Shown piece by piece: positions 7,661 to 14,965 of a stretch of 64,000 nucleotides of DNA (positions are counted from its first letter, which is position 1; each line of letters begins with the position of its first letter). Location: contig NZ_JALPRE010000011.1 in the NCBI RefSeq assembly GCF_023195925.1, positions 62,001-126,000 on the forward strand, given 5' to 3'. The position numbers and the translations under genes were made by a program. The notes under the pieces are model-generated. The model saw only the letters and a program-made list of their open reading frames with translations. It had not been told where the DNA came from and ran no database searches. This DNA comes from Aquimarina acroporae. Lineage in GTDB: Bacteria; Bacteroidota; Bacteroidia; Flavobacteriales; Flavobacteriaceae.

Positions 7661-9372
7661 AAATTCTTTTTTTCTAATTCTTTTATGAAATAAGAAGGAT
7701 ATAGCCCTGTTTTTTTGTAAAACGCTTTTGAAAAAGATTCAGAATTATTAAATCCTATTTCTTCCGCTATTGCTTTTATGGTATATTTTCTAAGAGTGGT
7801 GTCTTCTCGAAGTCGAACGATCACATAATCTATCCGCAAATCATTTAGATAATTACTGAAGCTTTTTTCCTTGAAAGAATTAATAACCTTTGACAAATAG
7901 CTCGAGTTAGAATTGAATTTTCTAGCGAGATCTTTAACATTGATATTAGGTTTTAAGTACTCTAAATTGTCCTCAAAATGTTGTAGCTGATCCAATAAAC
8001 TATTTATGGTTTTTTTACTTATTGAAGATACATTAGAAATGTTGTCTGGTGAATTGTCGACTATATTTTCGTTGGTGCTTTTTTCTAATAATTTTTGAAA
8101 CCTTTTTTCAAAAACACGTTGTCTGTAGTAGTAATAACCTACTCCAAATAAACTAATACCTAAAACAATAGATATAATTAACTTTTGAGAAGAAATTAAT
8201 TCATTTTCCTTCTCTAAGGAAGAAATAATTCTCTCTTTTTCTTCTATAAATCTTTTATTATCAAATCTTGTGATCATTTCATAACTACCAGACCGATAAT
8301 AGTTATTTATAATACTATCTACATGTAATAACTTATTGATGTGAAGAAGTTGATTTTGGGAGTTGTTTCGCATTTTATAGTAATCAATTAGTTCTATATA
8401 AGCTTGTCTTCCTTCGGGTATATAAAAGTTCTTACTTTTTGAAAAAGAGTCTACTTTTTTAAAATAGGTAATTGCCTTATAGTCTACCCTCATTTTTCTC
8501 AGAGACTTCCCCAAATAAACATACGCTTCAATAATATCATATTCAGATGTGTAACCAGGGGTCATCTTTAATAGTGTTGGTAAAATTCTCTCTAATTTCG
8601 ATTTAGCTAATTGGTAGTTCCCGTCATGATAATCTAAAATAGCATCGTTTAAATAAAATAAACGATCTATTTTTTTACCTACAGACATTTTAAGACCTCT
8701 ATTATTTAATATTCTGGCCGAATCTATTTTATTAGTCAACCTGTAAGTAGGTACAACTTCTGCCAAAGTTTGTAGATATCCGATGCTATCCCACTTCCCT
8801 CTATTTTTAATCATGTTATTTTCTTCCCAAATCAAACATTCTTTAAACAGTTTCTTAGCATCTTCATACATCCCTAACTCTCTCTTTAAACACCCTATGT
8901 TGTGTTTTACGAGTGATATATATGGAGGATTTTTATTTTTTTTTGAAAATTCTAATGCAGAAATGTAACTTCTTAGAGCTAAGGAAAATTCTCTACGATC
9001 ATTATAATACAGCCCTTTCTTGTTATACAAAAGCTCTGGATAATGTAATCGCTTAACATTTTTGCTGTAAAATATTGCAGTATCAAAGGCTTTTATTTTT
9101 CGAATATCTAAATTACCATATAAGTTACTTTTAATTAGATATGCGATCATCATCTTGGTACTATCGTTATTAATCCTTCCTTTATACCAATACGCTTGAA
9201 AATAACGCTCAGATTTTTTTTTATCGATTTCTAAATTCTCAAAAAAACCATCCCGAAGTTCTTCATACATTTTATTTTTAAGAGAATCAGCTATTTGATA
9301 TGATTGAGCAAATCCACTTTGATAAATAAATGAAATTAAAAAAACACTTTTGATACAATTCCAAAGGTTCAT
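7657..9372 (-). CDS. TPR-transmembrane-AraC regulator, tandem copy 1
   Basis: First gene of the regulator pair, 571 residues, with the same order of parts as its neighbour: signal-like start ending GFAQS (about 23), TPR helices, membrane segment at about 398-417, and AraC HTH with SNSSYLSKVINSFKEKSF and AEEIGFNNSESFSKAF. The HTH region is nearly identical to copy 2 while the linker after the membrane segment (residues 425-455) differs completely, so DNA recognition is probably shared while the sensor has drifted. The 289 bp upstream (9373-9661) are shared with a divergent gene and probably hold both promoters; I saw no clear box there. Confidence 0.88.
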   Translation of the reverse strand: MNLWNCIKSVFLISFIYQSGFAQSYQIADSLKNKMYEELRDGFFENLEIDKKKSERYFQAYWYKGRINNDSTKMMIAYLIKSNLYGNLDIRKIKAFDTAIFYSKNVKRLHYPELLYNKKGLYYNDRREFSLALRSYISALEFSKKNKNPPYISLVKHNIGCLKRELGMYEDAKKLFKECLIWEENNMIKNRGKWDSIGYLQTLAEVVPTYRLTNKIDSARILNNRGLKMSVGKKIDRLFYLNDAILDYHDGNYQLAKSKLERILPTLLKMTPGYTSEYDIIEAYVYLGKSLRKMRVDYKAITYFKKVDSFSKSKNFYIPEGRQAYIELIDYYKMRNNSQNQLLHINKLLHVDSIINNYYRSGSYEMITRFDNKRFIEEKERIISSLEKENELISSQKLIISIVLGISLFGVGYYYYRQRVFEKRFQKLLEKSTNENIVDNSPDNISNVSSISKKTINSLLDQLQHFEDNLEYLKPNINVKDLARKFNSNSSYLSKVINSFKEKSFSNYLNDLRIDYVIVRLREDTTLRKYTIKAIAEEIGFNNSESFSKAFYKKTGLYPSYFIKELEKKNL

Positions 9373-9661
9373 AAAAACAGTTTTTTGTACAGCTCAAAAG
9401 TATTTAAATAAGAGTAAGATTTAGAATTCAGTGCAATTAATAATACAAATGCTTCTCGGTTTTTATAAATTCCGAGTCTGCTTATTTCTTCCATTTACAT
9501 GTAGTTCAAATCAATCGTTCTAAAGAAAAAACAGAACATAAGTATTTGTTAATCAATTTTTTAAAACAAATATTTACCCTCGGTTTTTATAAAACACGAC
9601 CTACTTTCCTTGCAAACTACCTTTATCGTAACATACTTTTGACAGCATTAATACACAACTC

Positions 9662-9922
9662 ATGACAACAAAAGTATACCCATACAAAAATCAGTTTATC
9701 TATACCGTCTTACGGGCGTTTCACCTGCAAATGGATAGGTTTATGTATAACCTGATACACCATCACGCCTATGAAATCATTTTGTATAGATGGATATTAA
9801 AACTATATGACAAAGGAGCTTCTATAGAAAAAGCAATACTCACCATTTATAAAGCTAGAAATATGTTTTTATTAAAAGATACTTCTTGTATGACTCGGGA
9901 TAGTAATACACCTAAAATTTAG
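9662..9922 (+). CDS. Hypothetical protein, 86 aa
   Basis: Not recognised. A small, Tyr- and His-rich protein (MDRFMYNLIHHHAYEIILYR) of mostly helical character, without a signal peptide. It is the first of three short genes separated by 7 and 5 bp (9662-10639), clearly one transcription unit, divergent from the TPR/AraC regulators. The tight spacing and consistent AT-rich codon use argue that it is a real gene and not a chance frame. Confidence 0.55.
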   Translation: MTTKVYPYKNQFIYTVLRAFHLQMDRFMYNLIHHHAYEIILYRWILKLYDKGASIEKAILTIYKARNMFLLKDTSCMTRDSNTPKI

Positions 9923-9929
9923 TAATACT

Positions 9930-10154
9930 ATGCTTACAAAATATTACAAACAGTTACAGCCCCAGCAACAAGCATTTGCAGATCAAAAAATAGCCCTACG
10001 ACTACAAGCCAGTACAAGCATAATACGAAACATATTACTTAGCATGAATCCTGTAATCGATATAGCCAATGGCAAAGTGATTTTACATAAAAACACCCTT
10101 TTTCGAATAGAGAAAAAAGTGAACAAAGAATTAAAAAACAATTATCAAAAATAA
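9930..10154 (+). CDS. Hypothetical protein, 74 aa
   Basis: Not recognised. The 74-residue product starts MLTKYYKQLQPQQQAFADQK, is predicted helical, Gln-rich at the N-terminus and Lys-rich at the C-terminus (FRIEKKVNKELKNN), and has no membrane segment. It follows the 86-residue gene by 7 bp and precedes the 159-residue gene by 5 bp. The three probably act together; no enzyme motif or nucleic-acid-binding motif is evident. Confidence 0.55.
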   Translation: MLTKYYKQLQPQQQAFADQKIALRLQASTSIIRNILLSMNPVIDIANGKVILHKNTLFRIEKKVNKELKNNYQK

Positions 10155-10159
10155 CAGCA

Positions 10160-10639
10160 ATGAGAAACATTATTCAAGATCAATTTACCGTAGAAGAAAA
10201 ACAACAGGCCGAGCAATTGGTCACACAACTAGAAGCGCTGTTTATAAGTAAGCTTTCGGGTTTAACCGAAAAACAACGCCAAGATTATAAGGCCATTAAT
10301 GAAAAAAACAAACTGTTTGTAAATAAAGTTTGGGATTATCGCCAACATAGCGCAGGACTTAGTTCTCCAGATGTAGACTGGCAAGAATTTGAAAGCGATT
10401 ATAAGGCCAGAGTATTTACAGAAAATCTACTAGGCAGATTAGAGAGTTTGGCCTATCGCTTAGAAAGCACCAAAATCTTACACGATTATGACAACTACCA
10501 GGATGCACTTAATGATTATGCCTATTCGCAATACAGCAAAGGAGCTGGTAAACCGGGTTATACTGAAAAAGTGGCCGAGTTAAAACAATTTTTTAACCGT
10601 ACCAGACCCCAGCCGAAAGGGGATGAAACTGAGGTTTGA
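10160..10639 (+). CDS. Hypothetical helical protein, 159 aa
   Basis: Not recognised. The protein is charged and almost wholly helical with heptad-like runs (VEEKQQAEQLVTQLEALF, ARVFTENLLGRLESLAYRLE), which suggests a coiled coil or helical bundle in the cytoplasm. It is the last gene of a three-gene unit. Its last codons (RPQPKGDETEV) run directly into the repeat block that begins at 10640, and the C-terminal tail may have been altered by that element, since composition changes abruptly after Phe-Asn-Arg. Confidence 0.6.
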   Translation: MRNIIQDQFTVEEKQQAEQLVTQLEALFISKLSGLTEKQRQDYKAINEKNKLFVNKVWDYRQHSAGLSSPDVDWQEFESDYKARVFTENLLGRLESLAYRLESTKILHDYDNYQDALNDYAYSQYSKGAGKPGYTEKVAELKQFFNRTRPQPKGDETEV

Positions 10640-11223
10640 TGTAGTGGATTCCTGCCTACGCAGGAATGACAGTTTGCCCAAAAACACTTTCTGCTGGGCC
10701 AAAAAGGCCTTAGACATAGCTCAGGGATACACTTGTAAAAGACCAATGTCACACTGAGCTTGTCGAAGTGTAATTATGCAGTAGGATGGCTTAGTCTTCG
10801 ACAAGCTCAGACTGACACTAACCTATTTCCCCAAAAGACCTTCTGTTGGGCCAAAAAGGCCTTCGGTTAGACTCGAAAGATTAAAAATTAGACTCTGGGA
10901 GTTCAAAATTGGCTCAATAGGACTCAAAATTAGACCTCTGAGGTTCAAATTTAGGTACGGTGGTTTCAAAATTAAGTCCTAAAGGTCTAACACTTCGTCA
11001 AAAAGGCCCAACCGAAGGTTACATAGGCCCATCATAGGGTCAAGCAGGTCTAAATTTGAACTTAAGAGGTTTAATTTTTAAGGTTACAGCTTAAAAATTA
11101 AACTAATAACAATAAACCATCAACAATGAACCAAAAACCAGTAACCATTAACAAATAACTACTAACTAAAAACTAATTACCACCAACCAAAACAAAAACG
11201 CAACACATTAAAAGGGAAAAGCA
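10640..11223. repeat. Intergenic repeat block with palindromes, direct repeat and phased A-tracts
   Basis: These 584 bp hold no gene I can support. In order: a short palindrome ATTCCTGC-ctac-GCAGGAAT at 10648-10667; a 40-bp direct repeat (10677-10716 and 10829-10868, sharing TGGGCCAAAAAGGCCTT); a stem-loop element at 10748-10818; a run of AAAATT-like tracts at 10882, 10903, 10924, 10945 and 10966, exactly 21 bp apart; and three more A/T tracts near 11051, 11072 and 11092. The last 120 bp are A-rich and low in complexity (ACCATTAACAA-like), leading into the HTH gene at 11224. Confidence 0.75.
10748..10818. repeat. REP-like palindromic element, second copy
   Basis: Arms CACTGAGCTTGTCGAAG and CTTCGACAAGCTCAGACTG are separated by about 27 bp. 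The arms match the inner arms of the larger element at 3351-3480, so at least two copies of this family lie in the window. As RNA it forms a stem of about 17 bp. Confidence 0.8.
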
Positions 11224-11484
11224 ATGAATACTATATTACAGCAAATAGCATTAATAGAAAGAATTGATCGATTGATTCGAATGAAAGCCACTGGCTCACC
11301 AAAACAATTATCTCAAAAGTTGAGTATTTCTAAAACCAAACTATATCGCGTGCTCAATACCATGAAAGAATTACAAGCTCCCTTGATTTATGACACTACT
11401 ATACAAAGCTTCGTTTATGAAGAACCGGTAGATTTTAGCTTTGGCTTCTATGGCGAACATGACAAATTGATGTATGCTGGATAG
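11224..11484 (+). CDS. Small HTH-domain protein, 86 aa
   Basis: Residues 1-60 form a DeoR-like winged-helix domain: IALIERIDRLIRMKATGSPK followed by QLSQKLSISKTKLYRVLNTM, where the second helix and the recognition helix are clear. The C-terminus PLIYDTTIQSFVYEEPVDFS resembles the wing and tail of a family of short HTH proteins I recall in Flavobacteriaceae, often next to small secreted peptides. It probably binds DNA as a dimer. It stands alone after the repeat block; 247 bp with no supportable gene follow. Targets are unknown. Confidence 0.7.
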   Translation: MNTILQQIALIERIDRLIRMKATGSPKQLSQKLSISKTKLYRVLNTMKELQAPLIYDTTIQSFVYEEPVDFSFGFYGEHDKLMYAG

Positions 11485-11731
11485 TCATGAGTAGAAATGA
11501 TCAACAAAAAAATAACAGTAATAAAAATTACTCAGTTCCGAAAAATGAAACTGGCATATTGTAATATTGCATAAAAAGATAGAAACAACGGTTTTAAACG
11601 TACAGTTAATCTTATCAACTAAAATTGTTAAGACCAAAAGTATGACCTAATGAAATACCAACCGATTTGGAATAGAAGTTGAATATATTTTATACATTCA
11701 CAAACACTCTTAGAACTAGAAAATAAATACC

Positions 11732-12739
11732 ATGAAAAGACTTATCATCATTCTGCTACTGCCTTTGCTCTCTTTAGCGCAAGAAGATGTTGATTTTCTA
11801 AAATATTTAGGCAAACCTATAGATTCATTGCCTATTAAAAACTTTGAAGACCCTTCTGTGGCATTTATGAAAAAACTATATCGAACTACTGGTGATTTTG
11901 AGTTTTTAGGTATTACCTACAATACTTTAGATGTCATAACCTCAAAAATATCTGATGATATCATGTGTTTTACATTTACTTTGGAAGAAACGTTTAATGA
12001 AGACTTTTTTAATAGATTAAAAGATAAGTACCCAATAGATGAAAAAAGGTCTTCAGATTTACATAAAATCACCGAGATGTTTAGGTTTGATGTAAATGAC
12101 CGCGTAATACAAGACCCTGCATTAAAACACGCAAATTGCCCTAACGGAAAACCTCTAAACATTAATTATTTTTTTGATCAATACAGAGTTACCATAAGGT
12201 GTAATCATGAGCATCTTTTTAGACCTCCGGCAATGCAAGTTTCTGTTGCTCATTTAGAAAAAGTAGACCCTCTATCGTATATAGGAAAAAATATTAATGA
12301 TCTACCACAACTAAAACGAATTTTATATCTGTATAAGGATAAGCAATATGAAACTATGCCGGTTGCACAAATTTTATATGCAAATAAAGAAGCGCATACA
12401 ATGATGTTATATCTACATAAAGAAAAAAAAGATAATGTTAAAGAAGTATCTCTTTTGTTTTTTGGCGCACTAGATAAAAACATGCAACACGAATTAAATA
12501 AAATGTTAGGCAAACCTAAAATGTATAGTAATATTTATTCTCTACCTCCAGAAAAAATAAAACCTGAATACATAGTTAAAAACAGGAATAATGTTGTTTT
12601 TGATATTCAAGTTTTTGATATAGAAGATGCTGATTTGATGGTATGGAAACATAACGGCTATGTAATAATGGCAGACGATTTAATAGGAGGGCTTACTCTA
12701 AAATTTTTTAAGGAAGAAGATAACTACACACCATTTTAA
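11732..12739 (+). CDS. Secreted protein of unknown function with internal duplication
   Basis: Not recognised. A 335-residue protein with a signal peptide (MKRLIIILLLPLLSLAQ, cleavage after Gln17) and no lipobox, so it is probably periplasmic or released. Two parts begin with the same motif: FLKYLGKPIDSLP at 22-34 and PLSYIGKNINDLP at 180-192, each followed by about 140 residues of mixed alpha/beta sequence, which indicates an internal duplication. The first half has two Cys (CPNG and IRCNHEH) and the second has none. It is followed by two lipoprotein genes on the same strand at 28 and 17 bp, so the three probably form a transcription unit. Confidence 0.65.
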   Translation: MKRLIIILLLPLLSLAQEDVDFLKYLGKPIDSLPIKNFEDPSVAFMKKLYRTTGDFEFLGITYNTLDVITSKISDDIMCFTFTLEETFNEDFFNRLKDKYPIDEKRSSDLHKITEMFRFDVNDRVIQDPALKHANCPNGKPLNINYFFDQYRVTIRCNHEHLFRPPAMQVSVAHLEKVDPLSYIGKNINDLPQLKRILYLYKDKQYETMPVAQILYANKEAHTMMLYLHKEKKDNVKEVSLLFFGALDKNMQHELNKMLGKPKMYSNIYSLPPEKIKPEYIVKNRNNVVFDIQVFDIEDADLMVWKHNGYVIMADDLIGGLTLKFFKEEDNYTPF

Positions 12740-12767
12740 TATATAACTAATCTAAAATTTTAACACT

Positions 12768-13922
12768 ATGAAAGCAGTAATGAAATTCATTACCCTGGCA
12801 TTCCTATGCCTTATTTTTTACAGTTGTGAAAAGGATGAAACTCACATTTCAGACCATTCATTAATTGAAGAAATACAGTTATGGTACGCAGAAAACCATA
12901 TTGAAGCCATGAATTCTAACAATCATTTTACAGGTATTATTGATTGGGAAAATTATAATTTACATAATAACAAAATTTATATTCCTTTTATTCAAAACAG
13001 CATAAAAAGAAGTAATAAGATTTTTGAAAAAAATGCTCAAAACTCAGTACTTACCAAAGGGATGTATGTCTTAGAAAAAGTAGATGGGCAGTATCAAGAA
13101 TATTTACATGTTTACATATCGAGAGAAGAAAGTGCACTAGATTCAATGGACATGTTATTACAACAGTCCTATGTTGCATTTACTTACTCCAATGAGGGAA
13201 GATTAGCTAAATTTTATAATCAAAAAAACTTGTCTTTTACTCCAAATTCAGACACTGAAGTTTTGGATACGAATCAGAAAGGAATAGCGTGCGACACAAC
13301 TTATGTATTTCAAACCGTTCATTATAGCGATGGTACAAGTGATCGCTATTATTTATATTCTTTTGACACTTGTCATTCTTCTGGGGGAAGCAGTAACGGA
13401 GATAATTATGGAGGTGGTAGTTCTGGAGATACTTCCGGTGGTGGTTCAGGTGGTGGACTAGGGGATGTTTTAGGTGATAATGGATTAGAAGAAGAGGGCT
13501 TTCCCGATTGTAAATCTTTTAGGTTTGAACAAATTATTGGTAAAAATGCTATTTCTTGTGGAGTATTTGACCTAAGAGTAACTATTAAGTTGCGAAGCAG
13601 TGAAACAAATGATGGTATACCAAGAGGTTTTCACTGGACTATTCCTGATAATGTTTATTTTACATATCCCAAAACTTGGAAAGAAGGCCATGCAGCCAAT
13701 CAGATTTCTTCTATAATATCTATTACTACTCAAGAGCTAACAGGTGAATGGATTCAACTGGGAGCTAGTTTAACATATCAAGAAATGAAAGATTACTTTT
13801 TCTCAGAACTTATAAGAAGAGTCAAATTAACTGGTGGAGAAATGCACATGGATAACAGACATAACGTTTCTCCTGTCAGATACGAAACTAATAGATGGTT
13901 AATAGGAAGCTGTGCCGATTAA
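12768..13922 (+). CDS. Lipoprotein, unknown function, probably surface-exposed
   Basis: The 384-residue protein starts with a lipoprotein signal ending FYSC, Cys at residue 20. The residues after the Cys are EKDET, which fits the Lipoprotein Export Signal described for Capnocytophaga and other Flavobacteriia (Cys-X-Lys-(Asp/Glu)2), so surface display is likely. Residues about 25-200 are an unrecognised N-terminal domain with IIDWENYNLHNNKIYIPF; a Gly/Ser-rich linker (about 205-238) follows; the C-terminal 140 residues are an unrecognised domain with GFHWTIPDNVYFTYPKTW. A Met at codon 5 is an alternative start. It sits between a secreted protein and a second lipoprotein. Confidence 0.7.
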   Translation: MKAVMKFITLAFLCLIFYSCEKDETHISDHSLIEEIQLWYAENHIEAMNSNNHFTGIIDWENYNLHNNKIYIPFIQNSIKRSNKIFEKNAQNSVLTKGMYVLEKVDGQYQEYLHVYISREESALDSMDMLLQQSYVAFTYSNEGRLAKFYNQKNLSFTPNSDTEVLDTNQKGIACDTTYVFQTVHYSDGTSDRYYLYSFDTCHSSGGSSNGDNYGGGSSGDTSGGGSGGGLGDVLGDNGLEEEGFPDCKSFRFEQIIGKNAISCGVFDLRVTIKLRSSETNDGIPRGFHWTIPDNVYFTYPKTWKEGHAANQISSIISITTQELTGEWIQLGASLTYQEMKDYFFSELIRRVKLTGGEMHMDNRHNVSPVRYETNRWLIGSCAD

Positions 13923-13939
13923 ATAGAAAATAAAAAACA

Positions 13940-14587
13940 ATGAAAAATATAATAAAAGCTTTAATAATCGGTGTCTTTATCATTTCTTGTAATAATGATG
14001 ATATCGCAAATAATACTGAACTTGAACAAGACACTAATAAAACATCCTTTAACATTAGTTTTTTTGACAAAATACCAAAAAACAAATCACAATTTACTTA
14101 TCCATTACATATAGAATTCCCTAATGGCAGCTTGACAATGATATGTCCGCCCACAATGTTGGACCCTGCAGGAGCAGAGGCTTGCGATGACCCCAGTGAT
14201 GGAGGAGGAACGGGTAGTGGTTGTGGTAGAGGTCAGGTAAAATTAAGAGGTAGTTCAGTTTTATATCCAGGGCAATACCATATGACCTTTAACTATTCAG
14301 AAGATGAAAACGGAAATACAGTTGTAAGTGGTTTTGAATCCAATTTAAATGGAACAACTTTTAATAATGATTATAGTCAAAACGGAGAAGCACTAATTAC
14401 ATATCTCGATGATCAAACGGTACAAATAGATGTACAAGGAACAATTACGCATGCTTTGAGCTATAATATTCTTAATGGCGCTCAAACTACCAGCGTTAAC
14501 CTATCTGCAAGATATAATTTATGTACAGGGGGAGGTACCGGTACAATACATGAGATTTTAGAAATTTATGACGCTAATAGAGATTAA
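13940..14587 (+). CDS. Lipoprotein, unknown function, 215 aa
   Basis: Not recognised. The signal ends FIISC (Cys17) followed by NNDD, so it is a lipoprotein; the acidic residues after Cys loosely fit a surface-export signal but lack the Lys. The middle has a Gly-rich spacer (GGGTGSGCGRGQ, about 90-101) and the C-terminal half is beta-rich (LITYLDDQTVQIDVQGTITH, then NLSARYNLCTGGG). It starts 17 bp after the previous lipoprotein and shares its Gly-rich linker design, which suggests a related role. The unit probably ends here. Confidence 0.65.
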   Translation: MKNIIKALIIGVFIISCNNDDIANNTELEQDTNKTSFNISFFDKIPKNKSQFTYPLHIEFPNGSLTMICPPTMLDPAGAEACDDPSDGGGTGSGCGRGQVKLRGSSVLYPGQYHMTFNYSEDENGNTVVSGFESNLNGTTFNNDYSQNGEALITYLDDQTVQIDVQGTITHALSYNILNGAQTTSVNLSARYNLCTGGGTGTIHEILEIYDANRD

Positions 14588-14965
14588 ACCACTCACTTAA
14601 AAATACGTACAATGGCATTCTGCATAGATAAACTGAAAATTGATTTTAAAGATTATAGTTCAAATTGGTGTGTACTCCGTCGTAATCTTAATTTTCTATC
14701 TTCAAAACTATAGACTCTATTGTAGGATAAAAGCAACATAAAATGATAAAATATAAATCATTAAGTTGAGTGTAAAGTACAACTTAAAAAAACAGCTTTA
14801 GGTTTTTTAACTTATTGCTGTTTTTGTCGTATACTACCATCCCCTGCACTTTACAAATATTTATTTTATGATAAGCCCAAAATCATAGTAACGTTTTACT
14901 CAATTGTAACACATATAATAACGGTTAGTTATATTTAAATCATAGAAACATAATACAACAAAAAC
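14588..14965. other. Intergenic region, 378 bp
   Basis: No gene is supported; the longest small frame starts at 14611 and has 33 codons without any recognisable feature. A probable terminator lies at 14786-14826, about 200 bp after the lipoprotein stop. The last 140 bp are AT-rich and should hold the promoter of the oligopeptidase gene. Confidence 0.5.
14786..14826 (+). terminator. Possible intrinsic terminator
   Basis: Arms AAAAACAGC and GCTGTTTTT are 23 bases apart and are followed by T-rich sequence. The loop is long, so confidence is moderate. It would end the 11732-14587 unit. Confidence 0.4.

Noticed and set aside
10640..11223. Insertion sequence in the repeat block
   Set aside because: No transposase frame, no terminal inverted repeats with target duplication; the parts are short palindromes and direct repeats only.
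11497..11574. 25-codon frame after the HTH gene as a small secreted peptide
   Set aside because: It has no Gly-Gly leader, no signal peptide and no Cys pattern; similar HTH genes often adjoin peptide genes, but this frame gives no support.
14611..14712. 33-codon frame between lipoprotein and oligopeptidase genes
   Set aside because: No motif, no close spacing to neighbours, and composition of non-coding DNA.
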